A stretch of 64,000 nt of DNA. Source: Candidatus Avimonas merdigallinarum. Lineage in GTDB: Bacteria > Bacillota > Clostridia > Oscillospirales > Acutalibacteraceae. A program made the translations under genes and the position numbers. The notes below the pieces were generated by a model. It was not told the origin of the DNA. It searched no databases and saw nothing but the letters and a program-made list of their open reading frames with translations. The stretch lies in assembly GCA_904377855.1 (NCBI GenBank), contig CAJFGS010000005.1, forward strand, positions 1 to 64,000, in the 5' to 3' direction. Shown here piece after piece: positions 25,078 through 34,649 of this stretch; position 1 is the first letter of the stretch, and every line of letters starts with the position of its first letter.

Positions 25078-25599
25078 ATGGAACCGATACCCGATCTTTC
25101 GCTGAGCGTGCTGGTCACGCGGGAGGAATACAGCGAAGCCGCGGCCCAGCACCGCCGGGCGGCGGGGAAGAGGCAGGGCGCCGTTTTCTATGCCGTCGGC
25201 GCGGTGCTGGCGGCGCTGGGGATCGCCGGGGCGTTTTTCGGCAGCTATATTTCCCTGTCCTTTTCCGCGGCGTTCAGCGTGATTGTGCTGGGGGTGTTCC
25301 TGGCCTGCTATAACGGGGTGTTCGCCCCGCTGTTCAGCAGCGCCGCCGCAGCGAGGGAATACGACCGCAACGAGGACCTCCGCTTTGCGACCACCTACCG
25401 CTTCCTGGCGGACGCCGTGCAGGTGAAGAACGGGCGGATGGAGGGAACCCTCCCGTTTTCCGCCCTTTCGGACTGGACCGAGACCCCGTCGCTGTTCCTG
25501 CTGACCTTCGGGCGGGAATGCCGGTTCGCCATCCCCAAGCGGCTCATGGACGGGGGGCAGGCCGAGCAGCTGCGCTCCCGGCTCCCGAAAAAACCGTAA
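25078..25599 (+). CDS. YcxB-like membrane protein, paralog 3 of 5
   Basis: 173 residues. It starts with SLSVLVTREEYSEAAAQHRR, followed by two membrane helices (FYAVGAVLAALGIAGAFFG and FSAAFSVIVLGVFLACYNG). The tail carries LTFGRECRFAIPKRLMDGGQ, the family IPKR motif. The start at 25078 follows AAGGAG. The VTREEY motif is nearly the same as in paralogs 2 and 4, which supports common descent by tandem duplication. Confidence 0.75.
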   Translation: MEPIPDLSLSVLVTREEYSEAAAQHRRAAGKRQGAVFYAVGAVLAALGIAGAFFGSYISLSFSAAFSVIVLGVFLACYNGVFAPLFSSAAAAREYDRNEDLRFATTYRFLADAVQVKNGRMEGTLPFSALSDWTETPSLFLLTFGRECRFAIPKRLMDGGQAEQLRSRLPKKP

Positions 25600-25642
25600 G
25601 GGCGCTTCGTCCTCATCTTATTTTCAGAAAAGGAGACGCGGT

Positions 25643-27001
25643 ATGGAGGAACCAAATCGCAAAATCACCGACGCGGAGAAATCCGGGCTGCCGCTCAATA
25701 ATAAAGAAGCTGCTCCCGCGGATCCGCCGGCGCCTGCGGAATCGCTGCCCGCAGGGATGCCGCCCGCAGGGACGCCGCCCGCAGGGACGCCGCCCGCAGG
25801 GACGCCGGACGCGGGGACGCCGGACGCGGGGGAGGGGGAGCCCTCCGCACCGCCCGAAGCTCCCGCCGGCGGGGAGGCGCCGTTTGACGACGGCTGCATC
25901 GCCGCGTTTCCGGCCGATCTGACCCGGGAAGAATACATCGACTTTAACGTGGTGGTCTCCCAGACCACCGGTCTGCTCCGGTTCCGGAAAGGGCAGATGA
26001 TCCTTTTCGGCGTGCTGGGGGCCATGAGCTTGTGCATGATCATCCTGGATATCGTCACGCTGGGTTCGCTGGACCCGGTGCTGGTGCTGCTGATCCTTTT
26101 CCTGGTCGCGGCGGCGGGGATCCTGTTCTTCGGCATCCCGCGGTATGTGCGCAGCACGGCGGCCAAGGCCTATGACCAGAGCATTTTGAACGGGTACTCC
26201 TATTACGGGGAGATCCGCGCCTATCCCGACCGGGTGGAAAAGCAGGGCAAGAACACGGTGGTCATCCCCTTTGCCCAGAATGCGGCGTATATTGAAAACG
26301 AGCGGATGATGATCCTCCTTTCGCCGGGGACGCCGTCCATCGTCCTGCCCGCCCGCTGCATGACCCCCGCCGCCGCCGAAGGGATACGGCGGGCGGTGCT
26401 GCCGGGCATCCCGGCGCCCCGTCAAAAGCTGGCCGCCCGCCTGATCCCCCTGGCCCAGGCGCCGCTTTCCCCGCCCGAACAGGCGGCGGAGGAGGAAGAG
26501 GAAATCGAGCGGCTGGCGGTGGATGTGGAATACACCAAAGAGGAATTTGTAAAAATCGTGACCGACACCTCGCGGCGCGCCTTTACAAAAATGCTGCCGC
26601 TCTACTGCGGGATGTCCCTGCTGGCGGGGCTGATGTTCGGCCTCATGAACGGGCCGGTGATTGGGGCGCTGTCCTTCCTGCTGATTATCGGGCTGCTGTA
26701 CGCCCTCAACATCGGGCCGGCCCGGGGAAGGGCATCCCGCTCCTTTGCCATGATGCCCGAGGGGGCGAACCATCTCCGGATATCGTTTTCCGACCAGGGG
26801 CTGACGGTGCGGTCGGAGCGGCCGGGCGAATCGATGCGGTTAGTCTGGAAGGCGGTGGAACGGGCGGTGGAGCAGCCGGACTGCGTGGAATTTTATACCG
26901 CCACCACCTTCCTGCGGATCCCCAAGCGCTGTATCCCCGCTCTGGAAGAGCTGAAAACCCTGGTGGACGCGCATGTCCGCCCGAAAAAGCCAAAAAGATG
27001 A
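25643..27001 (+). CDS. Double YcxB-like membrane protein, paralog 4 of 5
   Basis: 452 residues with two YcxB-like units in one chain. A Pro/Ala/Gly-rich head (about 30-75) contains six five-residue repeats of the PAGTP kind. Unit 1 (about 85-260) has LTREEYIDFNVVV, two helices (ILFGVLGAMSLCMIILDIV; LVLLILFLVAAAGILFFG) and the motif SIVLPARCMTP. Unit 2 (about 290-450) has VEYTKEEFVKIV, two helices (MLPLYCGMSLLAGLMFGLM; ALSFLLIIGLLYALNI) and TFLRIPKRCIPALEE. The repeat at the head lies outside both units. The internal duplication within a gene in a duplicated array is unusual. Confidence 0.75.
   Translation: MEEPNRKITDAEKSGLPLNNKEAAPADPPAPAESLPAGMPPAGTPPAGTPPAGTPDAGTPDAGEGEPSAPPEAPAGGEAPFDDGCIAAFPADLTREEYIDFNVVVSQTTGLLRFRKGQMILFGVLGAMSLCMIILDIVTLGSLDPVLVLLILFLVAAAGILFFGIPRYVRSTAAKAYDQSILNGYSYYGEIRAYPDRVEKQGKNTVVIPFAQNAAYIENERMMILLSPGTPSIVLPARCMTPAAAEGIRRAVLPGIPAPRQKLAARLIPLAQAPLSPPEQAAEEEEEIERLAVDVEYTKEEFVKIVTDTSRRAFTKMLPLYCGMSLLAGLMFGLMNGPVIGALSFLLIIGLLYALNIGPARGRASRSFAMMPEGANHLRISFSDQGLTVRSERPGESMRLVWKAVERAVEQPDCVEFYTATTFLRIPKRCIPALEELKTLVDAHVRPKKPKR
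25747..25830 (+). repeat. 15-bp tandem repeat in the coding region of paralog 4
   Basis: About five to six copies of a 15-bp unit (GGGACGCCGCCCGCA or close variants) encode PAGMP, PAGTP, PAGTP, PAGTP, DAGTP and DAG. The middle copies are identical in DNA, which implies recent slippage. Copy number may vary between strains without shifting the frame. Confidence 0.85.
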
Positions 27002-27119
27002 CGGGAGGCGCCCGCCGTGGAACCGCGGGGACGGCCGGAAGGCCGGGCTGCTGCTTCGGGCACACGGCCCTGGCGCCCGAAACGGGCGGCTGTGCCCAGC
27101 CTGTGAAAGGATGGTTGTG

Positions 27120-28304
27120 ATGATGGCTCCTGCAGATTTCTATCCCTCCGGACCCCCGGCAGCGCCGTATGGGCCGGGATACCCGGGCGTGCCTCCTGCC
27201 GGGCAGGGCGCTTTCGCGCCGCCGATCCCCCGGGCGGAGGATCCCACCCGCCCGCAGATTGTCCTGGGCGGGCGCCGGCTGACCGACGAGGAGGCCGAAC
27301 AGGTGCGGCGGATTTACGGCCGGCGGGGGACGGTGCTGAACATTGTCCTGCTGCTGTGCATGGCCGTTTTGCTCCTTTACGTGTTCCTGGGCTTTTTCAA
27401 TATCGACTACTGGATGGAAAACCTGCTGATGCTGCTGGTGACGGTGCTGGTCTTCGGCGCCGGCTTCGGGCTGTTCGTATGGACGGGCGCCCGGAACCTG
27501 CGGAGGGTCTGCCGGGCCATCGACGGGGAGGGCGAGAACCGGGCGATCGAGATTTACAGCGACCGGATTGTGTCGGTATCCGCCTCCCAGCGGTTAGTCC
27601 TCCCGTTTTCCCGGGTGTACAAGGCGGTGGAAACGCCGGCGTTCTTCCTTTTCCTGGGAGCGGAAGGCCGGTATATCGCGGTGCGGGCGGCGGATCTGAC
27701 CCCCTTTGACGCGCAGAAGCTGCGGGAGACGATCCTGCGGCGCTTCCCCGCGGCGCAGAGGGAGACAAGAGGCTGGCTCCTCCCCGCGCTGGGCAGCCCG
27801 CTTCCCATCCCGGTGTTTTCCTGGGGGGACCCGGAAGTCTCCCTCTCTGCGGAGAAGGCCTTTTCCCGCTACCGCCAGAAATGGGCGGAAATCGGGCGGG
27901 TCCTCCTGCTTTTCTATTCCTTTGCCATGGTAATGGGGGTGCGGCTGGCCAATTCCTTCTGGATTACCCCTTACTATATCCTGGATTCCTTCCTCTTTTC
28001 CCTGGCGGGGATGGCCGTTTTCCTCCTGCTGTACGGGATTGTGGCCGCCGCCGTCCAAGCTTCGGCGATGGGCCGGCTGCGGCATATCGGGGAGCTCCCC
28101 CTCCATATCGGGGTGTGCGGCGGGGATTTCCTCGTGGGGAACCGCTGGTACCTGCGGCGGGTGCCCCGGGCGGGGATGGCGGTGAAAAAGGCCCGCGGCG
28201 GGCTGGAATTCCGGCTGCGGAAAGGGAAGAAAAGCCGCTGGATCGCAACGGTTTCCCGCAGCGCCCTGCCCGATCCGGCGGCGGCGGACGCCTTCTTAAA
28301 ATAA
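27120..28304 (+). CDS. Double YcxB-like membrane protein, paralog 5 of 5
   Basis: About 394 residues, again two units. A Pro/Gly/Tyr-rich head precedes unit 1 (about 55-230), which has two helices (VLNIVLLLCMAVLLLYVFL; NLLMLLVTVLVFGAGFGLF) and a decayed last motif (GRYIAVRAADLTPFD). Unit 2 (about 255-394) has helices VLLLFYSFAMVMGVRLANS and LFSLAGMAVFLLLYGIVAA and ends with WIATVSRSALPDP. The IPKR motif is lost in both units, so it is the most diverged member. The start is uncertain among ATG 27120, GTG 27117 and nearby codons after AAAGG at 27106. gyrA follows 122 bp downstream. Confidence 0.65.
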   Translation: MMAPADFYPSGPPAAPYGPGYPGVPPAGQGAFAPPIPRAEDPTRPQIVLGGRRLTDEEAEQVRRIYGRRGTVLNIVLLLCMAVLLLYVFLGFFNIDYWMENLLMLLVTVLVFGAGFGLFVWTGARNLRRVCRAIDGEGENRAIEIYSDRIVSVSASQRLVLPFSRVYKAVETPAFFLFLGAEGRYIAVRAADLTPFDAQKLRETILRRFPAAQRETRGWLLPALGSPLPIPVFSWGDPEVSLSAEKAFSRYRQKWAEIGRVLLLFYSFAMVMGVRLANSFWITPYYILDSFLFSLAGMAVFLLLYGIVAAAVQASAMGRLRHIGELPLHIGVCGGDFLVGNRWYLRRVPRAGMAVKKARGGLEFRLRKGKKSRWIATVSRSALPDPAAADAFLK

Positions 28305-28426
28305 ACGCAGAAAACACAGAAAACCCGCGGCTTCCCTCCCGCAAATGGGGGAGGGCCGCTTCCCCCGCAAGGGTCCCCGCAGCGACGCCTTGCGGGCTCA
28401 GACTGTAAAACCGTGCCTGCGGAGAA

Positions 28427-30985
28427 ATGGGGCTGACCATGGACGAGCAAATCAATATCCCGAATAAGATTATCGGCGTTGACCTGGAAAAGGAGATGAA
28501 GAAAAGCTTCCTCGACTATTCCATGTCGGTCATCGTCTCCCGCGCCCTGCCGGACGTGCGGGACGGGATGAAGCCGGTGCACCGCCGCATCCTGTACACC
28601 ATGCATGAGAATAACCTGACGCCGGACAAGGCCTACCGCAAATGCGCGGACACCGTGGGCGCGGTGCTGGGCCGGTATCACCCGCACGGCGACGCGTCGG
28701 TATACGACGCCATGGTGCGCATGGCGCAGGATTTCTCCCTGCGCTACCCCCTGGTGGACGGCCACGGGAACTTCGGTTCCATCGACGGCCACCCCGCCGC
28801 CGCCTACCGGTATACCGAGGCCCGCATGAGCAGGATGGCGCTGGACATGCTCGCCGATATCGACAAGGAGACGGTGGACTTTACCTCCAACTACGACGAC
28901 CGCCTGCAGGAGCCGGTGGTGCTCCCCTCCCGGTTCCCCAACCTCCTGGTGAACGGGAGCACCGGCATCGCGGTGGGGATGGCCACCAACATCCCCTCCC
29001 ACAACCTCTGCGAGGTGGTGGACGGGATCTGCCTGCTGATTGACAACCCGGACGCGGACATGGCCGCCATCATGGAGAAGATCAAGGGCCCGGACTTCCC
29101 GACCGGCGGCGTGATCATGGGGTATGCCGGCATCCGCGCGGCCTATGCGACCGGGCGGGGCCGGATCATCGTGCGGGCCCGCACCGAGATCGAGGAGCAC
29201 CACAACGGGCGGTTCCGGATTGTGATTACCGAGATCCCCTATCAGGTGAACAAGCTCAACCTGGTCAAATCGATCATCGAGCTTTCGGACGAGAAGCGGA
29301 TCGACGGCATCGCGGACGTGGTGGACCACTCCAGCCGGGAGGGGATGCGGATCGTCATCGACCTGAAAAAGGACGCCAACCCGCAGGTGGTGCTCAACCA
29401 GCTTTTCTCCTACACCCAGATGCAGACCACCTTCGGGGTGATCATGCTCGCGCTGGTGGACGGCGTGCCGCGGATCCTCACCCTCAAGCAGATGCTGGAG
29501 GAATACATCAAGTTCCAGTGCGAGGTCATCACCCGCCGCACCCTGTTCGAGCTGCGCAAGGCGCAGGAGCGCGCCCACATCTGGGAGGCGCTCAAGGTGG
29601 CGAGCGACTTTATCGACGAGGTCATTTCCATCATCCGCTCTTCCAAGGACGTGCCGGGGGCGAAGGAACGCCTCATGGAGCGGTTCTCCTTCGACGATAT
29701 CCAGGCCGACGCGATTGTGAAGATGCGCCTCGGCCAGCTTTCCGGGCTGGAGCGGCAGAAAATCGAGGACGAACTGGCGGCGCTCCACGAGCGGATCGCG
29801 GAACTGGAGGGCATCCTGGCCGACGAACACAAGATCAAGGAAATCGTCAAGGACGAATGCCTGAAAATGCGGGACAAGTACGGCGACGAGCGCCGCACCG
29901 ACATCTCCGCCGTTTCGGGCGAGGTGGATATCGAGGACCTCATCCCGGTGGAGGACTGCGTGCTCACCCTCACCCGCTTCGGCTACATCAAGCGGCAGGC
30001 GGTGGACGTGTACAAGTCGCAGCGCCGCGGCGGCCGCGGGATCATGGGGATGGCGACCCGGGACGAGGATTTCGCCGAAACCATGTTTATCTGCTCCAGC
30101 CACGACTATGTGATGTTCTTCACCTCGATGGGGCGGGTGTACCGGCTCAAATGCTACGAGGTGCCGGAGGGCGGCCGCACCGCCAAGGGGATGAACGTGG
30201 TCAACCTCCTGCCCCTGTCGCCGGAGGAAAAGGTCACCGCGATGATCCGGGTTTCGGAATTCGAGGGGGACCAGTACCTCTGCATGGTCACCCGGAAGGG
30301 GATCATCAAGCGGACCCGGCTGGACGCCTATTCCAACGCCCGGAAAAACGGGCTTATCGCCATCGACCTGGACGAGGGGGACGAGCTGGCCTGGGTGCGG
30401 ATGACCGACGGCTACCAGACCCTGATCGTAGGCACCCGCAAGGGGATGGCCATCCGCTTTGACGAAAACGACGCCCGGGTGGTCGGCCGCACCGCCCGCG
30501 GTGTGAAGGCGATCACCCTGGACGAAGGGGACGAGGTCATCGGGATGTCGATCTGCCGGGAGGGCGGGATGCTCCTGACCGTGTCCGAAACCGGGTACGG
30601 CCGGCGGAGCGAGCTGTCCGATTACCGCATCCAGTCCCGCGGCGGCAAGGGCCTGACCAATTACCACACCGAGCAGTTCGGCGACGTCGCGGCCATCAAG
30701 GTGGTGGACGAAGGGGACGATATCATCCTGATTGCCTCCGACGGCGTGATTATCCGCATGAGCGCGGACGAGGTGCGGCTCTGCCGCCGCCCGTCCAAGG
30801 GGGTGCGGGTGATGCGCCTGGACGAGGGGGCCCGGATCGTCTCCCTGGCCCGCGCGCCCAAGGAAGAGGACGGGCAGGAGGAAGGAGGCTCCGGGGAGGA
30901 AAGCGTCCTGCCTTCTAACGGGGACGCCGGCGGGGAAGCGCCGGGCGCCGCCGCGCCGGACGGCGGGGAGGAAACCGGGGAATAA
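28427..30985 (+). CDS. gyrA: DNA gyrase subunit A
   Basis: Breakage-reunion subunit of gyrase. The 852 residues include the winged-helix region with the catalytic Tyr in AAYRYTEARMS (about residue 124), coiled-coil arms, and a C-terminal pinwheel beginning with the GyrA box QRRGGRG near residue 530. That box is needed for DNA wrapping and negative supercoiling. The quinolone-determining loop reads YHPHGDASVYD, with Ala at the position of E. coli Ser83. The last 50 residues are an acidic, Gly/Glu-rich tail. The start is ATG 28427 or 28439; neither has ideal RBS spacing. Confidence 0.97.
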   Translation: MGLTMDEQINIPNKIIGVDLEKEMKKSFLDYSMSVIVSRALPDVRDGMKPVHRRILYTMHENNLTPDKAYRKCADTVGAVLGRYHPHGDASVYDAMVRMAQDFSLRYPLVDGHGNFGSIDGHPAAAYRYTEARMSRMALDMLADIDKETVDFTSNYDDRLQEPVVLPSRFPNLLVNGSTGIAVGMATNIPSHNLCEVVDGICLLIDNPDADMAAIMEKIKGPDFPTGGVIMGYAGIRAAYATGRGRIIVRARTEIEEHHNGRFRIVITEIPYQVNKLNLVKSIIELSDEKRIDGIADVVDHSSREGMRIVIDLKKDANPQVVLNQLFSYTQMQTTFGVIMLALVDGVPRILTLKQMLEEYIKFQCEVITRRTLFELRKAQERAHIWEALKVASDFIDEVISIIRSSKDVPGAKERLMERFSFDDIQADAIVKMRLGQLSGLERQKIEDELAALHERIAELEGILADEHKIKEIVKDECLKMRDKYGDERRTDISAVSGEVDIEDLIPVEDCVLTLTRFGYIKRQAVDVYKSQRRGGRGIMGMATRDEDFAETMFICSSHDYVMFFTSMGRVYRLKCYEVPEGGRTAKGMNVVNLLPLSPEEKVTAMIRVSEFEGDQYLCMVTRKGIIKRTRLDAYSNARKNGLIAIDLDEGDELAWVRMTDGYQTLIVGTRKGMAIRFDENDARVVGRTARGVKAITLDEGDEVIGMSICREGGMLLTVSETGYGRRSELSDYRIQSRGGKGLTNYHTEQFGDVAAIKVVDEGDDIILIASDGVIIRMSADEVRLCRRPSKGVRVMRLDEGARIVSLARAPKEEDGQEEGGSGEESVLPSNGDAGGEAPGAAAPDGGEETGE

Positions 30986-31036
30986 GACAACAGGGCGGCG
31001 AAAGGAACCGTCCGGCAGTAACGGAGGAAATGCCTT

Positions 31037-31639
31037 ATGCGGACAGCGTCAACAGTGGCGAAGGTGATTATGTGGATCGCCGTGGTCTTTTACGTACTCC
31101 TTCAATTAGCGGCGATCGTGTCAATCCAGTTGGGGAACAATACGACGGTTATCGAACAGGGGCGCCCGGAAGAGGTGTATAACATTGTCCCCCTGCTGGT
31201 TACCACCGTGGCGATGCTCGCGGCGGTTATCCTGTTCACCGTATGGAAGAAGCGGCGGTATATCGGGGTGTTGATTGCGCTGGCGGCGGGGGTCGCCATC
31301 GTGGTGATTGCGTTCGACCTCGGGCGGGAGTTCCCGGTGCGGGTGTCGGGGTACGACACCGATCCCGGCCTGACGACCTGGAAGCTGGTTTGGCGGCATT
31401 TCGGGATGGTGCTGGTCCCGCTGGCGATGATCCCGGCCTGGCTGTGCGAACGGGCGTATATGAAAAGCGCGGAATTCCAGATTTCCCTGTCCCGGGAGCC
31501 GAGCTATGACCTCTCGGGCGCGGCCATCTTCGTCGACGAGGAGGGGCGCAGGGAGGTCCTGGCCGAGCACCGCTTGAAGAAATCCCTGCGGAAAAAGCAG
31601 CAGGCGGCCGCGAAAAAGGCGGAAAGAAAGGCCGAATAA
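31037..31639 (+). CDS. Unknown four-helix membrane protein
   Basis: 200 residues, not recognised. Four likely membrane helices: [60 protein letters not shown] and [20 protein letters not shown]. The last 50 residues are cytoplasmic and strongly basic ([20 protein letters not shown]). A good RBS (GGAGG) precedes the start at 31037. It follows gyrA by 51 bp and may be co-transcribed. No enzyme motif is visible. Confidence 0.7.
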   Translation: MRTASTVAKVIMWIAVVFYVLLQLAAIVSIQLGNNTTVIEQGRPEEVYNIVPLLVTTVAMLAAVILFTVWKKRRYIGVLIALAAGVAIVVIAFDLGREFPVRVSGYDTDPGLTTWKLVWRHFGMVLVPLAMIPAWLCERAYMKSAEFQISLSREPSYDLSGAAIFVDEEGRREVLAEHRLKKSLRKKQQAAAKKAERKAE

Positions 31640-31674
31640 AGCGGGGGCGGGGCCGCCTCCCCCGGGCGGCCGTC

Positions 31675-31703
31675 TTGCCAAGCCGCGCAGAATATGATAC
31701 ACT
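31675..31703 (+). promoter_or_regulatory. Promoter of yebC
   Basis: TTGCCA (31675-31680), 17-bp spacer, TACACT (31698-31703), about 100 bp before the yebC start. Confidence 0.65.
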
Positions 31704-31806
31704 AAGGGGGTTTCCCCGGAAATACCGGCAGGCGGCGGGAGCTCCGTGCGGTATGCGGCGGGGCCCCTGCGGAAGTTTACTCTATGACGAAAGGGCTGTT
31801 TTACCC

Positions 31807-32553
31807 ATGTCGGGACACTCCAAATGGAATAACATCAAGCGGAAAAAAGAGAAGACGGACGGCCAGAAGGCCAAGATCTTCACCAAGATGGGGCGGGAAA
31901 TCGCCGTCGCGGTGAAGGAAGGCGGCAGCGGCGATCCCGCGAGCAACTCCAAGCTCAAGGACGCGATCGCCAAGGCCAAGGCCAACAACGTGCCCAACGA
32001 CAACATCGAGCGGATTATCAAAAAGGCGATGGGCGAGGGCAACGCCGACAATTACGAGGCCATCCAGTACGAGGGCTATGGGCCGAGCGGCATCGCGGTG
32101 ATCGTGGAGACCCTCACCGACAACCGCAACCGCACCGCGGGCGACCTGCGCCATTACTTTGATAAATACGGCGGCAACCTGGGGATGACCGGCTGCGTGG
32201 GCTTCCTGTTCCAGAAAAAAGGGGTTTTGGTGATTGAAGCCGAGGGCCTGGACGAGGAAAAGGTGATGGAGGACGCGCTGGAGGCCGGCGCATCCGATTT
32301 TTCCACCGACGGCGACGTGTTCGAAATCACCACCGATCCCGCCGATTTTTCCGGCGTGCGGGACGACCTGGAAGCCAAGGGCTACGCCTTCGTCTCGGCG
32401 GAGGTGGAGCAGGTCCCCGACGTGTACAACCAGATCGAGGATCCGGAAGCGGTTAAAAAGATGGAAAAGCTGCTGGAAATGCTGGACGACAACGACGACG
32501 TCCAGAACGTCTGGCATAACTGGGACCGCCCGGACGACGAGGAAGAGGAATAA
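31807..32553 (+). CDS. YebC/PmpR family protein
   Basis: 248 residues of the YebC family, DNA-binding regulators in some bacteria and, by more recent work, ribosome-associated factors that ease translation of proline-rich stretches. [20 protein letters not shown] is the invariant start, then [38 protein letters not shown] and [19 protein letters not shown] very acidic end ([10 protein letters not shown]) is present. The start at 31807 is fixed by the family N-terminus; the longer frame upstream is not coding. A terminator follows. Confidence 0.93.
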   Translation: MSGHSKWNNIKRKKEKTDGQKAKIFTKMGREIAVAVKEGGSGDPASNSKLKDAIAKAKANNVPNDNIERIIKKAMGEGNADNYEAIQYEGYGPSGIAVIVETLTDNRNRTAGDLRHYFDKYGGNLGMTGCVGFLFQKKGVLVIEAEGLDEEKVMEDALEAGASDFSTDGDVFEITTDPADFSGVRDDLEAKGYAFVSAEVEQVPDVYNQIEDPEAVKKMEKLLEMLDDNDDVQNVWHNWDRPDDEEEE

Positions 32554-32574
32554 AACCGAACGCCGTCAGCCCGT

Positions 32575-32601
32575 CCCCGTGTACTGCCGTACGCGGGGAT
32601 T
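32575..32601 (+). terminator. Terminator of yebC
   Basis: CCCCGTGTAC and GTACGCGGGG pair around TGCC with one G-T pair, followed by ATTTT, 22 bp past the stop. Confidence 0.65.
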
Positions 32602-33170
32602 TTGCTGGCTGCAGGCTCCCCGGCTCTGCCTCGCGGGGGCCCGCAAAAGGTTTTCCGCCTTCCGTACTAGTACCGGGCGAAACGGGACGCCGGCGGGGAG
32701 GCTTTCCATACCCGCCAAAATGGCAGCCCGCCGTCCACGGGCCGCGGGGAAGGCGGGTGGGAGCAAATCCGCTGCAGCGTATCCTGGGGCGCCGCCCGGC
32801 AGCAGGCCCGAAAAGGGCCGCCCTGTTCGGGCCTGTGCCAGCCTCCGGCTTCGCGGGCAGCTGCGGCGTGAGGGCCTGCCGGCGTCCCGCTTCCTTGCCC
32901 GCTCTTTTCCCTGGCAGGGCTCGGGCTGCCGGGCCGCGGCCATCCTTTTCCGTGCGGCAGTTATCCCTTTCCGTGTGGCGGCTGCCCTGCCCGTGCGGCG
33001 CCTGCCTCCCTTTGGCCGGCGGCCATCCCTTGTTCAGCCGGCGGCCCCTGCGGCGGCGGCCGCCGATCCGCCGGGCCTCCCCCCGGTGTACCCGACCGGC
33101 CCTTATCCCGCCGGGGATCCCGCGCCAGACGGGCGGAGGGAGGGGGAAAACCGTCCGATCCCGGATAATA
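32602..33170. other. GC-rich intergenic stretch with short imperfect repeats
   Basis: No gene is supported. Around 32940-33000 three imperfect units of the form CCTTTCCGTGxGGC follow each other at 20-24 bp steps. A TATAAT at 33174-33179 just beyond this stretch is a likely -10 for mnmE but has no clear -35. Confidence 0.4.
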
Positions 33171-33196
33171 TCGTATAATAGAAGGGTGATTATACA

Positions 33197-34573
33197 ATGA
33201 GTAATTCCCAACCCGTCATCGCGGCGATCTCCACCCCCCTGGCCCCGGCCGGGCTGGGGGTGATCCGCCTGTCCGGGGAGGGCGCGGTGGAACTGGCGGA
33301 ACGGGTGTTCCGCCCGGCGTCCAAGACCCGGCGGCTTTCCGGCCTGCCGGGCTACACCGCGCTGTACGGGACGGTCCATGACCGGGAGGGGGACATCGAC
33401 GAGTGCGTGGCGCTGGTGTTCCGCGCCCCCCACAGCTATACGGGGGAAGAGGTGGTGGAGCTCTCCTGCCACGGCGGGCTGTACCTGCTCCAGCGGACCC
33501 TGCGGGCGGTGCTGGACGCGGGCGCGCGGCCGGCCGGGGCCGGGGAATTCACCCGCCGCGCCTTCCTCAACGGCAAGCTGGATTTCACCCGGGCGGAAGC
33601 GGTGATGGATCTCATCGCCGCGAACGGGAAGCTGGCGGCGAAGGCGGCGCTGGCGGCCCGGGAAGGGGCGGTCTACCGCCGGCTGGAGGAGGTCAAGGGG
33701 ATCCTCCTGGGCGCGGCGGCCAACCTGTCCGCCTATGTGGATTACCCCGACGACGATATCCCTGAGCTCAGCCCCGAAGCGCTGGGGGCGCAGCTTTCCC
33801 AGGCGCGGGACAGGATGCGGGGGCTGCTGGATACCTACGACGCCGGCCGGGTCCTCCGGGAAGGGGTGGACACCGTCATCGTGGGCAGCCCGAACGTCGG
33901 GAAATCCACCCTGATGAACCGGCTGGCGGGGTGCGAGCGGAGCATCGTCACCCCCTTGGCCGGCACCACGCGGGACGTGGTGGAGGAAACGGTCCGGCTG
34001 GGGGACGTCCTGCTGCGGCTGGCGGATACGGCGGGGCTCCGCGCCACCGAGGACGAGGTGGAGAGCATCGGCGTCCGGCGCGCGCAGTCCCGCATGGAGA
34101 CGGCCGCCCTCCTGCTGGTGGTGTTCGACGGCTCCCGCCCCCTGACCGAGGACGACCGCCGCATGGCGGAATCGGCCTCCCGGCAGAACGCGGTGGCGGT
34201 CATTAACAAGGCCGATTTGGGGCTCGATGTAAACGAAGAGTATATTCGATCAATATTTCAACGGGTAGTGGTTGTTTCCGCCCGGGACGGGGAGGGGATC
34301 CCCGTCCTGGAGCAGGCGGTCCGGGAGGCGGTGGGGCTGGCCGGTATCGACGGGACCCAGCCGCTGCTGGCCAACGAGCGGCAGCGCCGGTGCGCGGCCG
34401 CCTGCCTCGACTGCCTGGAGGAGGCGCTGGCGGCCCTCGCCGCCGGCATGACGCTGGACGCGGTCGGGGTGGACATCGACGGGGCGGTTTCCGCCCTGCT
34501 GGAACTGACCGGGGAACGGGCCACCGAAGCGGTGGTGGACGAGGTGTTCGCCCGGTTCTGCGTGGGGAAATAA
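33197..34573 (+). CDS. mnmE: tRNA modification GTPase MnmE
   Basis: With MnmG it makes 5-carboxymethylaminomethyl-uridine at the wobble base of tRNAs that read split codon boxes. The 458 residues contain the N-terminal folate-binding domain (IAAISTPLAPAGLGVIRLSG), a helical domain, a G domain with GSPNVGKSTLMNRL (about residue 233), DTAG and NKAD, and the C-terminal FCVGK with the catalytic Cys. The RBS AGGGTGAT precedes the start. It opens the block mnmE-mnmG-rsmG-noc-soj-parB, which in Bacillus follows jag on the other arm. Confidence 0.97.
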   Translation: MSNSQPVIAAISTPLAPAGLGVIRLSGEGAVELAERVFRPASKTRRLSGLPGYTALYGTVHDREGDIDECVALVFRAPHSYTGEEVVELSCHGGLYLLQRTLRAVLDAGARPAGAGEFTRRAFLNGKLDFTRAEAVMDLIAANGKLAAKAALAAREGAVYRRLEEVKGILLGAAANLSAYVDYPDDDIPELSPEALGAQLSQARDRMRGLLDTYDAGRVLREGVDTVIVGSPNVGKSTLMNRLAGCERSIVTPLAGTTRDVVEETVRLGDVLLRLADTAGLRATEDEVESIGVRRAQSRMETAALLLVVFDGSRPLTEDDRRMAESASRQNAVAVINKADLGLDVNEEYIRSIFQRVVVVSARDGEGIPVLEQAVREAVGLAGIDGTQPLLANERQRRCAAACLDCLEEALAALAAGMTLDAVGVDIDGAVSALLELTGERATEAVVDEVFARFCVGK

Positions 34574-34649
34574 ACGCGGGGGCGGCGGGACCGCTTCCAG
34601 GAGACAGGGAAAAAGGGTCCGGACAGGCGGACGGGTCAGGGAGAATGTG

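Noticed and set aside
27974..30667. An 897-residue minus-strand open frame
   Set aside because: Antisense to gyrA and YcxB paralog 5. No family motif.
32602..33170. CRISPR-like array from the repeated CCTTTCCGTG units
   Set aside because: Units are imperfect, only about three, and spaced too closely for a CRISPR. No cas gene is in the window.
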